Source of the DNA: Clostridia bacterium
GTDB lineage: Bacteria > Bacillota_A > Clostridia > Oscillospirales > CAG-272
DNA: 8,149 nucleotides
Reading direction: 5' to 3'
NCBI GenBank assembly: GCA_017457545.1
Contig: JAFTHF010000004.1
Location: 1 to 8,149, forward strand
Shown here: positions 1 through 7,061 of the stretch, in pieces
How positions within the stretch are numbered: position 1 is the stretch's first letter
How the letters are laid out: each line of letters starts with the position of its first letter
Notes under the pieces: model-generated
Databases searched by the model: none
Seen by the model: only the letters and a program-made list of their open reading frames with translations
What the model was told of the DNA's origin: nothing
Made by a program: the position numbers and the translations under genes

Positions 1-315
1 AGAGTATCCATAGCACGCGCAATTTTACGTAACCCAAAGATACTTATTCTTGATGAGGCGACAGCCGCAATGGATACGTAAACTGAAAAAATGATACAAA
101 ATGCCCTTAGCGTTCTTACACAGGGCAAGACAACTATTATGATTGCCCACCGTCTTTCAACTCTGCGTGATGCAGATAAGCTTATAGTAATTGAAAGAGG
201 TAAGGTTGCAGAGGAGGGAACTCATGCAGAGCTTCTTTCCAAGGATGAGGGCGTATATAAGAAGCTGTATACACTTCAGCAAGAGGCATTAAAGAACGCA
301 GGAATCACCGAATAG
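1..315 (+). pseudogene. ABC exporter ATPase, C-terminal fragment interrupted by in-frame TAA
   Basis: The left edge cuts into the nucleotide-binding domain of an ABC-type exporter. Reading frame 1 gives the helix after the signature motif (RVSIARAIL), Walker B with the catalytic glutamate (ILILDEA) and the D-loop (AAMD). A TAA at 79-81 follows, where the paralogous transporter at 911-3157 has a glutamate codon (GAA). After the stop, the same frame continues with the H-loop (IAHRLSTLRDADK) and a normal C-terminal end to TAG at 313-315. A single G-to-T change explains the stop. If real, the product lacks the switch histidine and the last 78 codons, and would probably be inactive. An in-frame ATG at 91 has no visible ribosome binding site, so independent expression of the tail is unlikely. 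The other explanation is a sequencing or assembly error in an intact gene. The family is clear; the pseudogene status is not. Confidence 0.7.
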
Positions 316-320
316 GGAGG
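314..320 (+). promoter_or_regulatory. Ribosome binding site deciding the DUF1854 start
   Basis: AGGGAGG overlaps the TAG stop (313-315) of the preceding ABC reading frame. Spacing is 8 bases to ATG 329 and 2 bases to ATG 323, favouring 329. Confidence 0.7.
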
Positions 321-328
321 ATATGAAT

Positions 329-856
329 ATGGCAAATGAAATAATGCTTGAAAAGGCGTCGCAGGTGCGTAGGCTTGAATCGTCAAATGCAAGATTTTTT
401 ATGAAAAACGGCTTTCTCGCTCTCACTCTTAAGGAGGGTGAGGAGGAAAAAACCTATGACAGAGTATTTTTACACAGAGATTTCCCCTTTGAGTTTTTAT
501 GGCAATACATCTCCGTGCTAGGTGATGACAATAAGGAGAGGGGTCTTATCAACGATATAAGCGATTTTGATAATGACACCTCTGCCTTACTCAAAACAGA
601 GCTTGAGAGAAAGTATTATTCTCCCGTGGTTAAGTCTGTTGACAGCCTTAAGGAAAGATACGGCTTTTCCTACTGGAGAGTAACTCTTACCGATGACAGA
701 GAGGTTAATTTCACCATGCAGGACACCTTTAAGAATATTATCCGTACAAGCGAGGACGGGGCTATTCTTCTTGATGTTGACGGCAACAGGTTTGTTATCA
801 GAAGTATAGCTGCTCTTGATAGAAAGAGCTACCGTCGAATCGAGCTGTATCTCTGA
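329..856 (+). CDS. DUF1854 family protein, partner of ABC exporters
   Basis: This 175-residue soluble protein matches what I remember of the DUF1854 family, which in beta-proteobacteria is encoded with an ABC transporter beside cyanophycin metabolism genes. Its biochemical role is unknown. Family-like blocks, numbered from the upstream ATG at 323, are HRDFPFEFLWQYISV (51-65), LERKYYSPVVKSV (94-106), WRVTLTD (118-124), DVDGNRFVI (151-159) and the terminal LDRKSYRRIELYL. No signal peptide, membrane segment or catalytic motif is visible, so a cytosolic partner or regulator of the flanking transporters is the natural inference. The AGGGAGG ribosome site (314-320) overlaps the stop of the upstream ABC gene. 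It lies only 2 bases from ATG 323 but 8 from ATG 329, so I chose 329; the 177-residue form remains possible. The overlap suggests translational coupling, which the upstream TAA would disturb. Confidence 0.82.
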   Translation: MANEIMLEKASQVRRLESSNARFFMKNGFLALTLKEGEEEKTYDRVFLHRDFPFEFLWQYISVLGDDNKERGLINDISDFDNDTSALLKTELERKYYSPVVKSVDSLKERYGFSYWRVTLTDDREVNFTMQDTFKNIIRTSEDGAILLDVDGNRFVIRSIAALDRKSYRRIELYL

Positions 857-910
857 TATATCATAGGAAAACAGGACATAAAATCTAGATTAGGGAAAGG
901 ACATTTTTGA

Positions 911-3157
911 ATGTTCAAGGATAAAAGAAGAAAAGAAGAAATATCCCTTGACCCGTACAGCGATGTAAAAAAACTGGTGTCTGACATCAAAAAAGAGGAT
1001 ACGTTATGCATTTTTAAGTACAATCTTGACCCAAATGTATCCGATAAAAAGTGCGACGGCACCTTTTATGCAGACAAAGATGCTCTTGTACTGATTGCTG
1101 ACGGTAGCATTACCGAAAGGATACCTCTTTGCAATGTTGCAGAGGTAAAGACCTATAACGGTGTGGGATGTATATATATTTCATATAAAAATAAATCAGA
1201 CGGAAAGGAAAGGCTTCTTTGCAGAAGTGATATGAGCACAGCAAAGCATATAATCCATGTGCTCAAAAAATTCAATCACTATCTTGAGGACGGAGCCTTG
1301 ACAAAAGCCTCTGAGGATGTAAACGAGGGCATTGACAGATGCCTTAAGTGTGGCAGACCCTTTCAGCAGGGCTCTAATATCTGCGTTCACTGCTCAAGCA
1401 AGAAAAAGGTTGTTAAAAGGCTTTGGAATATAGCAAAGCCCTATAAGACATTTATCTTTGCATCAATAGTTTTATTCTTTGTGGTAAGTGGACTTAATTT
1501 ACTTGTTCCGTACATAAATAAGGTTCTTGTCGATGACTTTATTCAGAGCAAAACGCCGGAGAACGTGTTGCTTTTACCCTTTGTAATAGCAGTTCTTTCC
1601 ATGCTTGTGGCTCAGCTTCTTGTAAGGGGAGTTTCCATGGTGAGAAGCCATGTTCTTATTAACGCAAGTAATGGAATGATAGTAGACCTTCGCAATACCC
1701 TTTACGAAAAAATTCAAAGCCTGTCCATAGCTAAAATTTCAAAGCGTACAGCAGGCGACCTTATGAACCGTGTGTCAAACGACACATCAAGGGTGCAGAA
1801 CTTCCTTGTACAGTATCTGCCCAGCGTCCTTGAGCAGCTGCTCCTGTTTATAACAGTAGGCGCTGTAATGCTTGTATACGATTATAAGCTGTTTTTACTC
1901 ATAATGCTGCCAACCCCCATAGTAGTGCTTTCCTTTAACCTTTTCTGGAAGAAGATGAGAAGGCTCTATCACAGAAGATGGCAGACCTCTGCAAAATCAA
2001 ATGCTGTTTTGCACGATATCTTTTCTGGTATCCGTGTTGTAAAGGCATTCGGTATGGAGCATAAGGAAACGGAAAGATTTGATGCTGCCGCAACAGATGA
2101 GAGAAACGTAACGGAAAAGGCGGATTGTCTTTGGAGCATTCTTATGCCTATATTGCAGTTCTTAATGAGCTTTGGCGAATTTATAATTCTTTACTATGTT
2201 GGCAGTAAAATTCTTTCAAATGAAATGACCCTTGGCGAAATGGCGCTGTTCTCATCCTATGCAGGACTCATCTACGGTCCTCTCCGTATGATTGCAGGTA
2301 TACCGAGACATATGATGCACTTTCTCACCTCAGCAAGCAAGATTTTTGAAATCCTTGATGAGGAGGTGGAGATTGCCAACGTTGAAGACCCCGTTGAAAG
2401 AGAAATCAAGGGCGATATTGATATAAATAATATCTCCTTTGGCTACGAAAGCGGAACAGAGGTGCTTCATAAAATTGACCTTCATATTAAGTCAGGAGAA
2501 TTTATCGGTCTTGTAGGACGCTCAGGCACAGGAAAATCCACCCTTATAAATCTTATTATGCGTATGTATGATGTAGAGGAGGGAAGCATTCTTGTGGACG
2601 GAACGGATATAAGAGATTATTCACAGGAAAGCTTGCGCTCACAAATCGGTGTTGTTTTACAGGAAACCTTCCTGTTCTCAGGCTCTATTTATCAGAATAT
2701 CGCTTACGCAAAGCCAACAGCCTCACGTGAGGAAATAATCGCAGTATCAAAGCTTGCAGGCTGTCACGATTTTATTATAAAGCTGCCTGACGGCTACAAC
2801 ACAAGAGTGGGTGAAAAGGGATACAGCTTATCAGGTGGCGAAAGACAGAGAGTAGCCATTGCAAGAGCCCTTTTGCACAATCCGAGAATCCTTATTCTCG
2901 ATGAGGCAACCTCAGCGCTTGATACAGAAACCGAAAAGCAGATTCAGGATGCTCTCGCCAATCTTTCCGCTAACAGAACAACAATAGCAATAGCCCACCG
3001 TCTTTCCACCTTGCGTAATGCAACAAGGCTTGTAGTTCTTGATAACGGCAGAATTGCCGAAACGGGAACCCATGACGAGCTTATAGAGAAGCACGGTATC
3101 TATTACGGACTTGTAATGGCGCAAAGAGAAATGTCAAAAATGGATGCTGACGAATAA
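911..3157 (+). CDS. ABC exporter with N-terminal PH-like domain and zinc ribbon (DUF1854-associated)
   Basis: This is a complete type IV (MsbA-like) exporter half of 748 residues, about 150 longer than usual at the N-terminus. Residues about 14-125 look like a beta-rich, PH-like cytosolic domain. A treble-pair cysteine motif follows (C144, C147, C158, C161), the pattern of a zinc ribbon. Six membrane helices fall at roughly 180-200, 219-240, 303-323, 326-346, 409-430 and 443-463. The ATPase has Walker A (GRSGTGKST, 536-544), Q-loop Q584, signature LSGGER (640-645), Walker B ending D664 with catalytic E665, the SALD D-loop and H-loop H696, so it is catalytically complete. The N-terminal layout matches, from memory, the cyanophycin-metabolism-associated ABC transporters of beta-proteobacteria. 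The start follows AGGGAAAGG (892-900). It probably pairs with the upstream ABC protein or forms a homodimer in the membrane. The substrate is unknown. Confidence 0.9.
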   Translation: MFKDKRRKEEISLDPYSDVKKLVSDIKKEDTLCIFKYNLDPNVSDKKCDGTFYADKDALVLIADGSITERIPLCNVAEVKTYNGVGCIYISYKNKSDGKERLLCRSDMSTAKHIIHVLKKFNHYLEDGALTKASEDVNEGIDRCLKCGRPFQQGSNICVHCSSKKKVVKRLWNIAKPYKTFIFASIVLFFVVSGLNLLVPYINKVLVDDFIQSKTPENVLLLPFVIAVLSMLVAQLLVRGVSMVRSHVLINASNGMIVDLRNTLYEKIQSLSIAKISKRTAGDLMNRVSNDTSRVQNFLVQYLPSVLEQLLLFITVGAVMLVYDYKLFLLIMLPTPIVVLSFNLFWKKMRRLYHRRWQTSAKSNAVLHDIFSGIRVVKAFGMEHKETERFDAAATDERNVTEKADCLWSILMPILQFLMSFGEFIILYYVGSKILSNEMTLGEMALFSSYAGLIYGPLRMIAGIPRHMMHFLTSASKIFEILDEEVEIANVEDPVEREIKGDIDINNISFGYESGTEVLHKIDLHIKSGEFIGLVGRSGTGKSTLINLIMRMYDVEEGSILVDGTDIRDYSQESLRSQIGVVLQETFLFSGSIYQNIAYAKPTASREEIIAVSKLAGCHDFIIKLPDGYNTRVGEKGYSLSGGERQRVAIARALLHNPRILILDEATSALDTETEKQIQDALANLSANRTTIAIAHRLSTLRNATRLVVLDNGRIAETGTHDELIEKHGIYYGLVMAQREMSKMDADE

Positions 3158-3161
3158 AAAC

Positions 3162-3191
3162 AAAAAACAGCCACAGACGTGGCTGTTTTTT
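3162..3191. terminator. Bidirectional intrinsic terminator between convergent genes
   Basis: A 13-bp perfect stem (3162-3174 with 3179-3191; core ACAGCCAC/GTGGCTGT, loop AGAC) begins 4 bases after the stop of the ABC exporter. Six T follow the core on the + strand, and an A-rich left flank gives a U-rich tail on the - strand. It can therefore end both the exporter transcript and the convergent MFS transcript, whose stop is at 3193-3195. Confidence 0.9.
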
Positions 3192-3192
3192 A

Positions 3193-4431
3193 TTATTCTT
3201 TATCTGGATATTTCCATTTTTTCATTACAAAAAGATATACAAATACAGCAGTAAGGGCAAACATCATTGCAACAAGCATGCCTGATTTCATTCCGACCTG
3301 CTCAGGAGTTAAGGAAAGCTTGGTGGCAAGATTAATACCGAACTCGCTTGCAGCGATTTTGTCGGTTACAATACCTACAAGCTGAGGGCTGACTGATGCA
3401 CCAAGGTCGCCGCCTGCCGCCATCATAGCAAATATAAATACGCCTGCTGTGGGGAAGCGCTTTTCAGCTACAATAAGGGAGCCGGGCCACATCATTGCTG
3501 TACAGAAGCCTGTAAGGGCACAGGCACAAAGACCGATAATGGCAATGCCGGATATTGCTGCTGTAAGATAGCATAGGGTAGCACCGATTGCACCGAAAAA
3601 CAGGACACGTTCTATGTTTTTGCCGTACTTTGCGTACAATGTTCTGCCAAGACCAAGCATAAGTCCGAATAAAGCAACACCGAAAATATCGCCCCACACC
3701 TTGGGAATTCCAAGTGCCATTTCTATGTAGCTGGAGCTCCATTGTGCCATAGTGCATTCCGATGCGCCACCTAAGAATATACAAAGGACGCATATCCAAA
3801 GGTCCTTTCTTTTAAGCATGGAGAGCGCACCCGAAACCTTTTTAGGTGTTTCAAGCTGAGGCAGCTTCGCCCCTGCAAAAAGAATAGTTGAAAACAGGGG
3901 AACTACTGTAAGCCCAAGGGCAAGATACTGCCAGTTCTTACTGCCGAAGCAGAGAAGAAACAGTGTACCGATTACAATAACTCCAACCACGCCCCAGGCA
4001 TAAATTGAGTGAAGCTTGCTCATTTCTCTTTCGGGATTCTCACTTGGAATAGCTGCAATAACAGGGCTGATAAGCACCTCTGCAAAGCCACCGGAGGCTG
4101 AGAAAATCACAGTTCCTATTACAAGCCCGAGATAAATATTGCTCGGGAAAATAAATGGGGACATAGCAAAGAAGATAAGACCGATAAATGTAAGCACAGG
4201 GGTCATCTTTACTGCTATGGGAATATTGAATCTGTGTGAGAAAAATGAGAATATAAGGTCAATTATAAGCTGAGTAACAAAGTTAATAAGAACTAAAAGA
4301 CCAAGGAGAGTGTACGAAATTCCATACATTGAATGGAATGTAAGGAACAATAGGGGAGAAAGGTTTCCCACTATTGACATTGAAATGTTGGCGGAATAGC
4401 ACGCCAGCTTTACACGCTTGAAGCTTTTCAC
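3193..4431 (-). CDS. MFS transporter, fucose-permease (FHS)-like
   Basis: This 412-residue, strongly hydrophobic protein is a normal-length 12-helix MFS permease of the cytoplasmic membrane. Several details resemble the FHS (FucP/glucose-galactose) branch: LHSIYAWGVVG (140-150) and the GGASECTMAQWSSSYIE segment (221-237) at the start of the second half. E118 is followed by a proline five residues later, as in FucP where the proton-coupling glutamate lies in ETAANP. These comparisons are from memory, and sugar-proton symport is an inference. The annotated start is GTG (4429-4431). AAGGTGA sits 5 bases upstream and overlaps the TAA of the antiporter gene (4441-4443), so the two are probably translationally coupled in one operon with only 9 bases between them. 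The basic tail KKWKYPDKE is cytosolic. The substrate could be another small sugar or metabolite. Confidence 0.85.
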   Translation of the reverse strand: MKSFKRVKLACYSANISMSIVGNLSPLLFLTFHSMYGISYTLLGLLVLINFVTQLIIDLIFSFFSHRFNIPIAVKMTPVLTFIGLIFFAMSPFIFPSNIYLGLVIGTVIFSASGGFAEVLISPVIAAIPSENPEREMSKLHSIYAWGVVGVIVIGTLFLLCFGSKNWQYLALGLTVVPLFSTILFAGAKLPQLETPKKVSGALSMLKRKDLWICVLCIFLGGASECTMAQWSSSYIEMALGIPKVWGDIFGVALFGLMLGLGRTLYAKYGKNIERVLFFGAIGATLCYLTAAISGIAIIGLCACALTGFCTAMMWPGSLIVAEKRFPTAGVFIFAMMAAGGDLGASVSPQLVGIVTDKIAASEFGINLATKLSLTPEQVGMKSGMLVAMMFALTAVFVYLFVMKKWKYPDKE

Positions 4432-4440
4432 AATATCACC

Positions 4441-5721
4441 TTATCTATGCTCACGCTTGTGGTGCTTGATACGGGCACTTGTCTTACCCTCAGGGTCAAT
4501 TTCTCCTGCCTTTGTAAGGGCAATCTTAGTAAGGAACGGACCTACAAGCTCATAAATAAGAACTGAGAAAAGAGTGATGTTGGCTACAACCGCACCTACA
4601 GAGCCGAGAGCCTCAGCCTTAAGCGCCATACCGAGGGCAACACCTGCCTGAGGGAAAAGTGTAATACCAAGGTACTTTCTTGTAGTAGGCTCAGCGCCCG
4701 AAAGCGTGGAGCTTATTCTTGCACCAAAGTATTTACCGAGGCAACGGAATGCAATATAAACAACACCGATAAGCACGATTATAATATCACTCATAACCGC
4801 AAGGTCAAGCTCTGCACCGCTTATTACGAAGAAGAGGATAAAGAGGGGACCGGTCCAACGGTCAAGTCTGTCCATAAGCTCTGCTGAAAAGTCACAGATG
4901 TTGCAGAATATAGTGCCGAGCATCATACAGCTGAGCAAGGGGGAGAATGCAATGTGAACTCCGCCTACATTGAAGGAGAGCATGGAGATTGCTACTGTGA
5001 AGAATACAAACGCAACCGACATGGAAAGTCGCTTGGAACGGGAGTGGAAGAATCTTTCGCAGAAGGTAAAGATATAACCCATTGCAGCACCGAGAGCAAT
5101 AGAGAGTACAACCTCAATAATGGGCTCACAGATAATGGAAACAATGCTTGCAGTACCGGACTCAATGGCCTTTGCAATTCCGAAGGAAATTGAGAACAGA
5201 ACAAGACCTACAGCATCATCAAGGGCAACTACGGGAAGAAGGGTGTTAGTAACAGGACCCTTTGCCTTGTATTGACGTACAACCATAAGTGTAGCTGCAG
5301 GTGCGGTAGCAGATGCAACAGCGCCAAGTACAATAGCAGCAGACAAGGGAAGCTTGTCGGGAATTATAAAATGTAAGCCGATAAGAGCAGCATCAACTAC
5401 AATAGTTGTAAACACAGCCTGAAAAATACCGATTACAGTAGCCTGCTTGCCAATATGCTTAAGCTCGGTAAGACGGAATTCGTTACCGATGGCAAAGGCA
5501 ATAAAGCCAAGGGCAACATCGGCAATAATAGAAAGCTTTTCAATACCCTCCATTGATGTAAAGCCAAGACCCTCAACACCAAATGCGCCAAGGCAGAACG
5601 GTCCGATTAAAACGCCTGCAACAAGATATGCTGTAACCGCAGGAAGCTGAACAAGCTTAGCAAGACGGGATAGCATAAGTCCTGCAAACAATGCGATAGA
5701 AAGACTTAATAAAATTTCCAT
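4441..5721 (-). CDS. CPA2-type cation:proton antiporter (Na+/H+ exchanger family)
   Basis: This 426-residue membrane protein belongs to the sodium/hydrogen exchanger superfamily, CPA2 branch (NapA/GerN/KefB-like membrane domain). It shows the repeated glycine- and alanine-rich helices from residue 1 onward, the unwound-helix region SATAPAATLMVV (137-148), and LPVVALDDAVGLVLF with adjacent aspartates D168-D169. These match the ion-binding DD pair of electrogenic antiporters. The FRCLGKYFGA segment (325-334) contains a candidate partner lysine, K330. The C-terminus is a short basic tail rich in His, Lys and Arg, and there is no RCK/TrkA-N nucleotide-binding domain, so glutathione- or NAD-gated Kef-type control is not supported. 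The start ATG has AAGGGG 9 bases upstream (5731-5736). It is the first gene of the operon with the MFS permease. Expected role: Na+ (or K+) for H+ exchange in pH and salt homeostasis; the ion is not determined. Confidence 0.88.
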   Translation of the reverse strand: MEILLSLSIALFAGLMLSRLAKLVQLPAVTAYLVAGVLIGPFCLGAFGVEGLGFTSMEGIEKLSIIADVALGFIAFAIGNEFRLTELKHIGKQATVIGIFQAVFTTIVVDAALIGLHFIIPDKLPLSAAIVLGAVASATAPAATLMVVRQYKAKGPVTNTLLPVVALDDAVGLVLFSISFGIAKAIESGTASIVSIICEPIIEVVLSIALGAAMGYIFTFCERFFHSRSKRLSMSVAFVFFTVAISMLSFNVGGVHIAFSPLLSCMMLGTIFCNICDFSAELMDRLDRWTGPLFILFFVISGAELDLAVMSDIIIVLIGVVYIAFRCLGKYFGARISSTLSGAEPTTRKYLGITLFPQAGVALGMALKAEALGSVGAVVANITLFSVLIYELVGPFLTKIALTKAGEIDPEGKTSARIKHHKREHR

Positions 5722-5752
5722 AATACAATACCCCTTACATAATATTTTACGT

Positions 5753-5784
5753 AAAAGCAGGGCACCAGTCGGCGCCCCGTTTTT
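5753..5784 (-). promoter_or_regulatory. GC-rich hairpin in antiporter leader (attenuator or terminator-like)
   Basis: Read on the - strand, GGGCGCC (5777-5771) pairs with GGTGCCC (5766-5760) across a GACT loop. The stem extends through a G-U pair, a C-G pair, one mismatch and four A-U pairs, ending in UUUU. The wobble on this strand becomes an A-C mismatch on the other, so the - strand is the likely working orientation. It lies between the predicted promoter and the antiporter start, so it is part of that leader. It could also end transcripts arriving from the glycoside hydrolase gene. The U tract is short, so termination strength is uncertain. Confidence 0.6.
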
Positions 5785-5796
5785 GCTTTCGTCAAG

Positions 5797-5825
5797 ATTG
5801 TAATACTTTTATCTCCATTTGTCAA
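5797..5825 (-). promoter_or_regulatory. Sigma-A-type promoter for the antiporter-MFS operon
   Basis: On the - strand, a perfect -35 TTGACA (5825-5820) is followed by a 17-base spacer and -10 TACAAT (5802-5797). Predicted transcription start is near 5790, giving a leader of about 69 bases. An A/T-rich inverted repeat lies just upstream, in the UP-element position. Confidence 0.8.
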
Positions 5826-5834
5826 GTATTTATC

Positions 5835-5855
5835 TAAAATAATTAAATTATTTTA
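5835..5855. repeat. A/T-only perfect inverted repeat (10-bp arms)
   Basis: TAAAATAATT (5835-5844) and AATTATTTTA (5846-5855) are exact reverse complements around a single A. The repeat covers the last codons and stop of the glycoside hydrolase gene and begins 9 bases upstream of the antiporter -35 box. It could be an operator or an UP element; A/T composition alone makes chance palindromes more likely. Confidence 0.45.
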
Positions 5856-6955
5856 TCCTTGGCTGCTTTTTCCTCAAAATCCTTATCTGCACGGGCGCAG
5901 AATTCCGAAATCAGCTCTGTTTCTCTGGGGTCATAGGGGCGAAGACTTGGACGGTATAAATCGTGGAACCACTTTGTAAAGTCAACAGGTGCGTTTTTGT
6001 CATCTCTGTACCAATTCCAATGTGCCTCATAGGGCTCATAGGTCTGATACTTTCCTGCCACAAAGCCCCAGTTATAGCAGCCTATATTTTCAAGATAGAA
6101 AAGAGGGAAGTTATCAAATACTGTGTTGCCTGTGCAACGGGCAAGCCACTCTGTATTGATAAGGGGACGGCCAAGCTTCTTTAAATGCTTGATAACGCAT
6201 ATATGCTCTTTGTATGTGCTGTAATTGTGATAAGTTATGATGTCGGAGTTTTCAAGCACATATTCGTTAACCTTGCTTGTGTGGAAATCATTTGTATCAA
6301 ACCACCAGGCAGCTGCAGTAAGGGGCTGAGACGGATTGATTTTACGCACGGTTTCAAACATTCTTTCAAGATAAGGCATTGTGATTTCCTCACGTCTGCT
6401 GTTACCGGGCTCATTAAAAAGGTCCCACATAATAATGCGCTCATCGTCTTTATAAAGAGTAACTATTTCCTCTACCATTTTAAAGTAGTCATCTCTGTAA
6501 TTATCATCATCAAAATAGTAGTGGGGCGCAGGGCCGCTATGGGCTCCGTGCTGTGAATGCTTTCTTCCGCCGTGGTATCCCCAGTCATAGCTCTGCTCAC
6601 CGATATCGGGCATTTTCCAAAGCTCTGTTTTCGGGGGCATACAGTCATTTGCCAAAACTATCATACAGGATATTCCGTATTTATGGCAAAGAGAAATATA
6701 TCTTTCAAAGCGTTCAAGAAAGGAATCATGCTCCTTTTGCCACACCACATATTCAAGAATAAGGCGCACCGAGTTAAAGCCAAGCTCACGCATAAGGGAA
6801 AGCTCCTCTTCGGTAGTTTTCATTCTTTCCTCAAAGTGAAGTGCTTGCCATTGGTCAACACGGTTTACGCAGTCAGCACTCATATAGTTGCAGCCACGTA
6901 TCCACGGATGTGAATTGTACCATTCCCAAGCCTTTTCTTTGCTCCATCTTTTCAT
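5843..6955 (-). CDS. Intracellular GH-A clan (GH5-like) glycoside hydrolase
   Basis: This 370-residue protein fits a single TIM-barrel retaining glycosidase. WDLFNEPGN (177-185) contains the NE pair in which E182 would be the acid/base, and LINTEWLAR (265-273) offers E269 as nucleophile. TYHNYS (241-246) and GCYNWGFVAGKYQT (292-305) are typical active-site strands. The N-terminal block NPWIRGCNYM-type (here HPWIRGCNYMSADCVNR) and the FTKWFHDLYRPS tail recall a gut-bacterial group commonly labelled cellulase-family or 1,4-beta-xylanase. That label is loose and the substrate is unproven. There is no signal peptide, carbohydrate-binding module or membrane anchor, so it acts in the cytoplasm on imported oligosaccharides. 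The start ATG has TCTCCTTCT-complementary AGAAGGAGA 6 bases upstream (6962-6970) and its own promoter. The antiporter-MFS operon follows on the same strand after 121 bases. Confidence 0.87.
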   Translation of the reverse strand: MKRWSKEKAWEWYNSHPWIRGCNYMSADCVNRVDQWQALHFEERMKTTEEELSLMRELGFNSVRLILEYVVWQKEHDSFLERFERYISLCHKYGISCMIVLANDCMPPKTELWKMPDIGEQSYDWGYHGGRKHSQHGAHSGPAPHYYFDDDNYRDDYFKMVEEIVTLYKDDERIIMWDLFNEPGNSRREEITMPYLERMFETVRKINPSQPLTAAAWWFDTNDFHTSKVNEYVLENSDIITYHNYSTYKEHICVIKHLKKLGRPLINTEWLARCTGNTVFDNFPLFYLENIGCYNWGFVAGKYQTYEPYEAHWNWYRDDKNAPVDFTKWFHDLYRPSLRPYDPRETELISEFCARADKDFEEKAAKDKII

Positions 6956-6996
6956 AATATATCTCCTTCTGATTGTATTTAAGTAGGACTATCTTC

Positions 6997-7025
6997 ATTA
7001 TAAACAATGTACCTTCATTTTTCAA
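6997..7025 (-). promoter_or_regulatory. Sigma-A-type promoter for the glycoside hydrolase gene
   Basis: On the - strand, -35 TTGAAA (7025-7020), a 17-base spacer and a perfect -10 TATAAT (7002-6997) predict a start near 6990 and a leader of about 35 bases. No operator, catabolite-control site or riboswitch was recognised in the leader. The promoter starts only 10 bases after the upstream terminator stem. Confidence 0.82.
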
Positions 7026-7034
7026 GTGGAAAAG

Positions 7035-7060
7035 AAAAAAGGACACAAAAGTGTCCTTTT
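7035..7060 (-). terminator. Intrinsic terminator of the CHR transporter pair
   Basis: On the - strand, AAAAGGACAC (7060-7051) and GTGTCCTTTT (7046-7037) form a perfect 10-bp stem with a TTTT loop. The T run continues to six (7040-7035). The stem starts 1 base after the stop codon of the second CHR gene (7062-7064), so it ends that operon. Confidence 0.92.
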
Positions 7061-7061
7061 A

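Noticed and set aside
79..81. Alternative genetic code reading TAA as an amino acid
   Set aside because: Other genes in the window end in TAA at the expected family length (911-3157, 4441-5721, 7062-7634), so TAA is a normal stop here.
91..315. Independent small protein of 74 residues
   Set aside because: It is the C-terminal tail of the interrupted ABC ATPase, and no ribosome binding site precedes ATG 91.
829..1062. Open frame on the - strand across the DUF1854/ABC junction
   Set aside because: It is antisense to two well-supported genes, has no recognisable family, and has no promoter or ribosome site that I can see.
1..3157. Cyanophycin export as the function of the ABC/DUF1854 cassette
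   Set aside because: No cyanophycin synthetase or cyanophycinase is visible, and the link comes only from distant relatives, so the substrate is left open.
3464..3799. 111-residue open frame on the - strand
   Set aside because: It is a second frame inside the MFS gene, with a Cys/Arg/His-rich composition typical of a shadow frame.
5722..5790. Known Na+ or Li+ riboswitch upstream of the antiporter
   Set aside because: The leader is only about 69 bases with one simple hairpin, and I could not match it to a remembered consensus. It is kept only as an uncharacterised leader hairpin.
6185..6556. 123-residue open frame on the + strand, plus neighbouring frames 6553-6913
   Set aside because: They are antisense to the glycoside hydrolase, whose catalytic motifs and start signals are clear.
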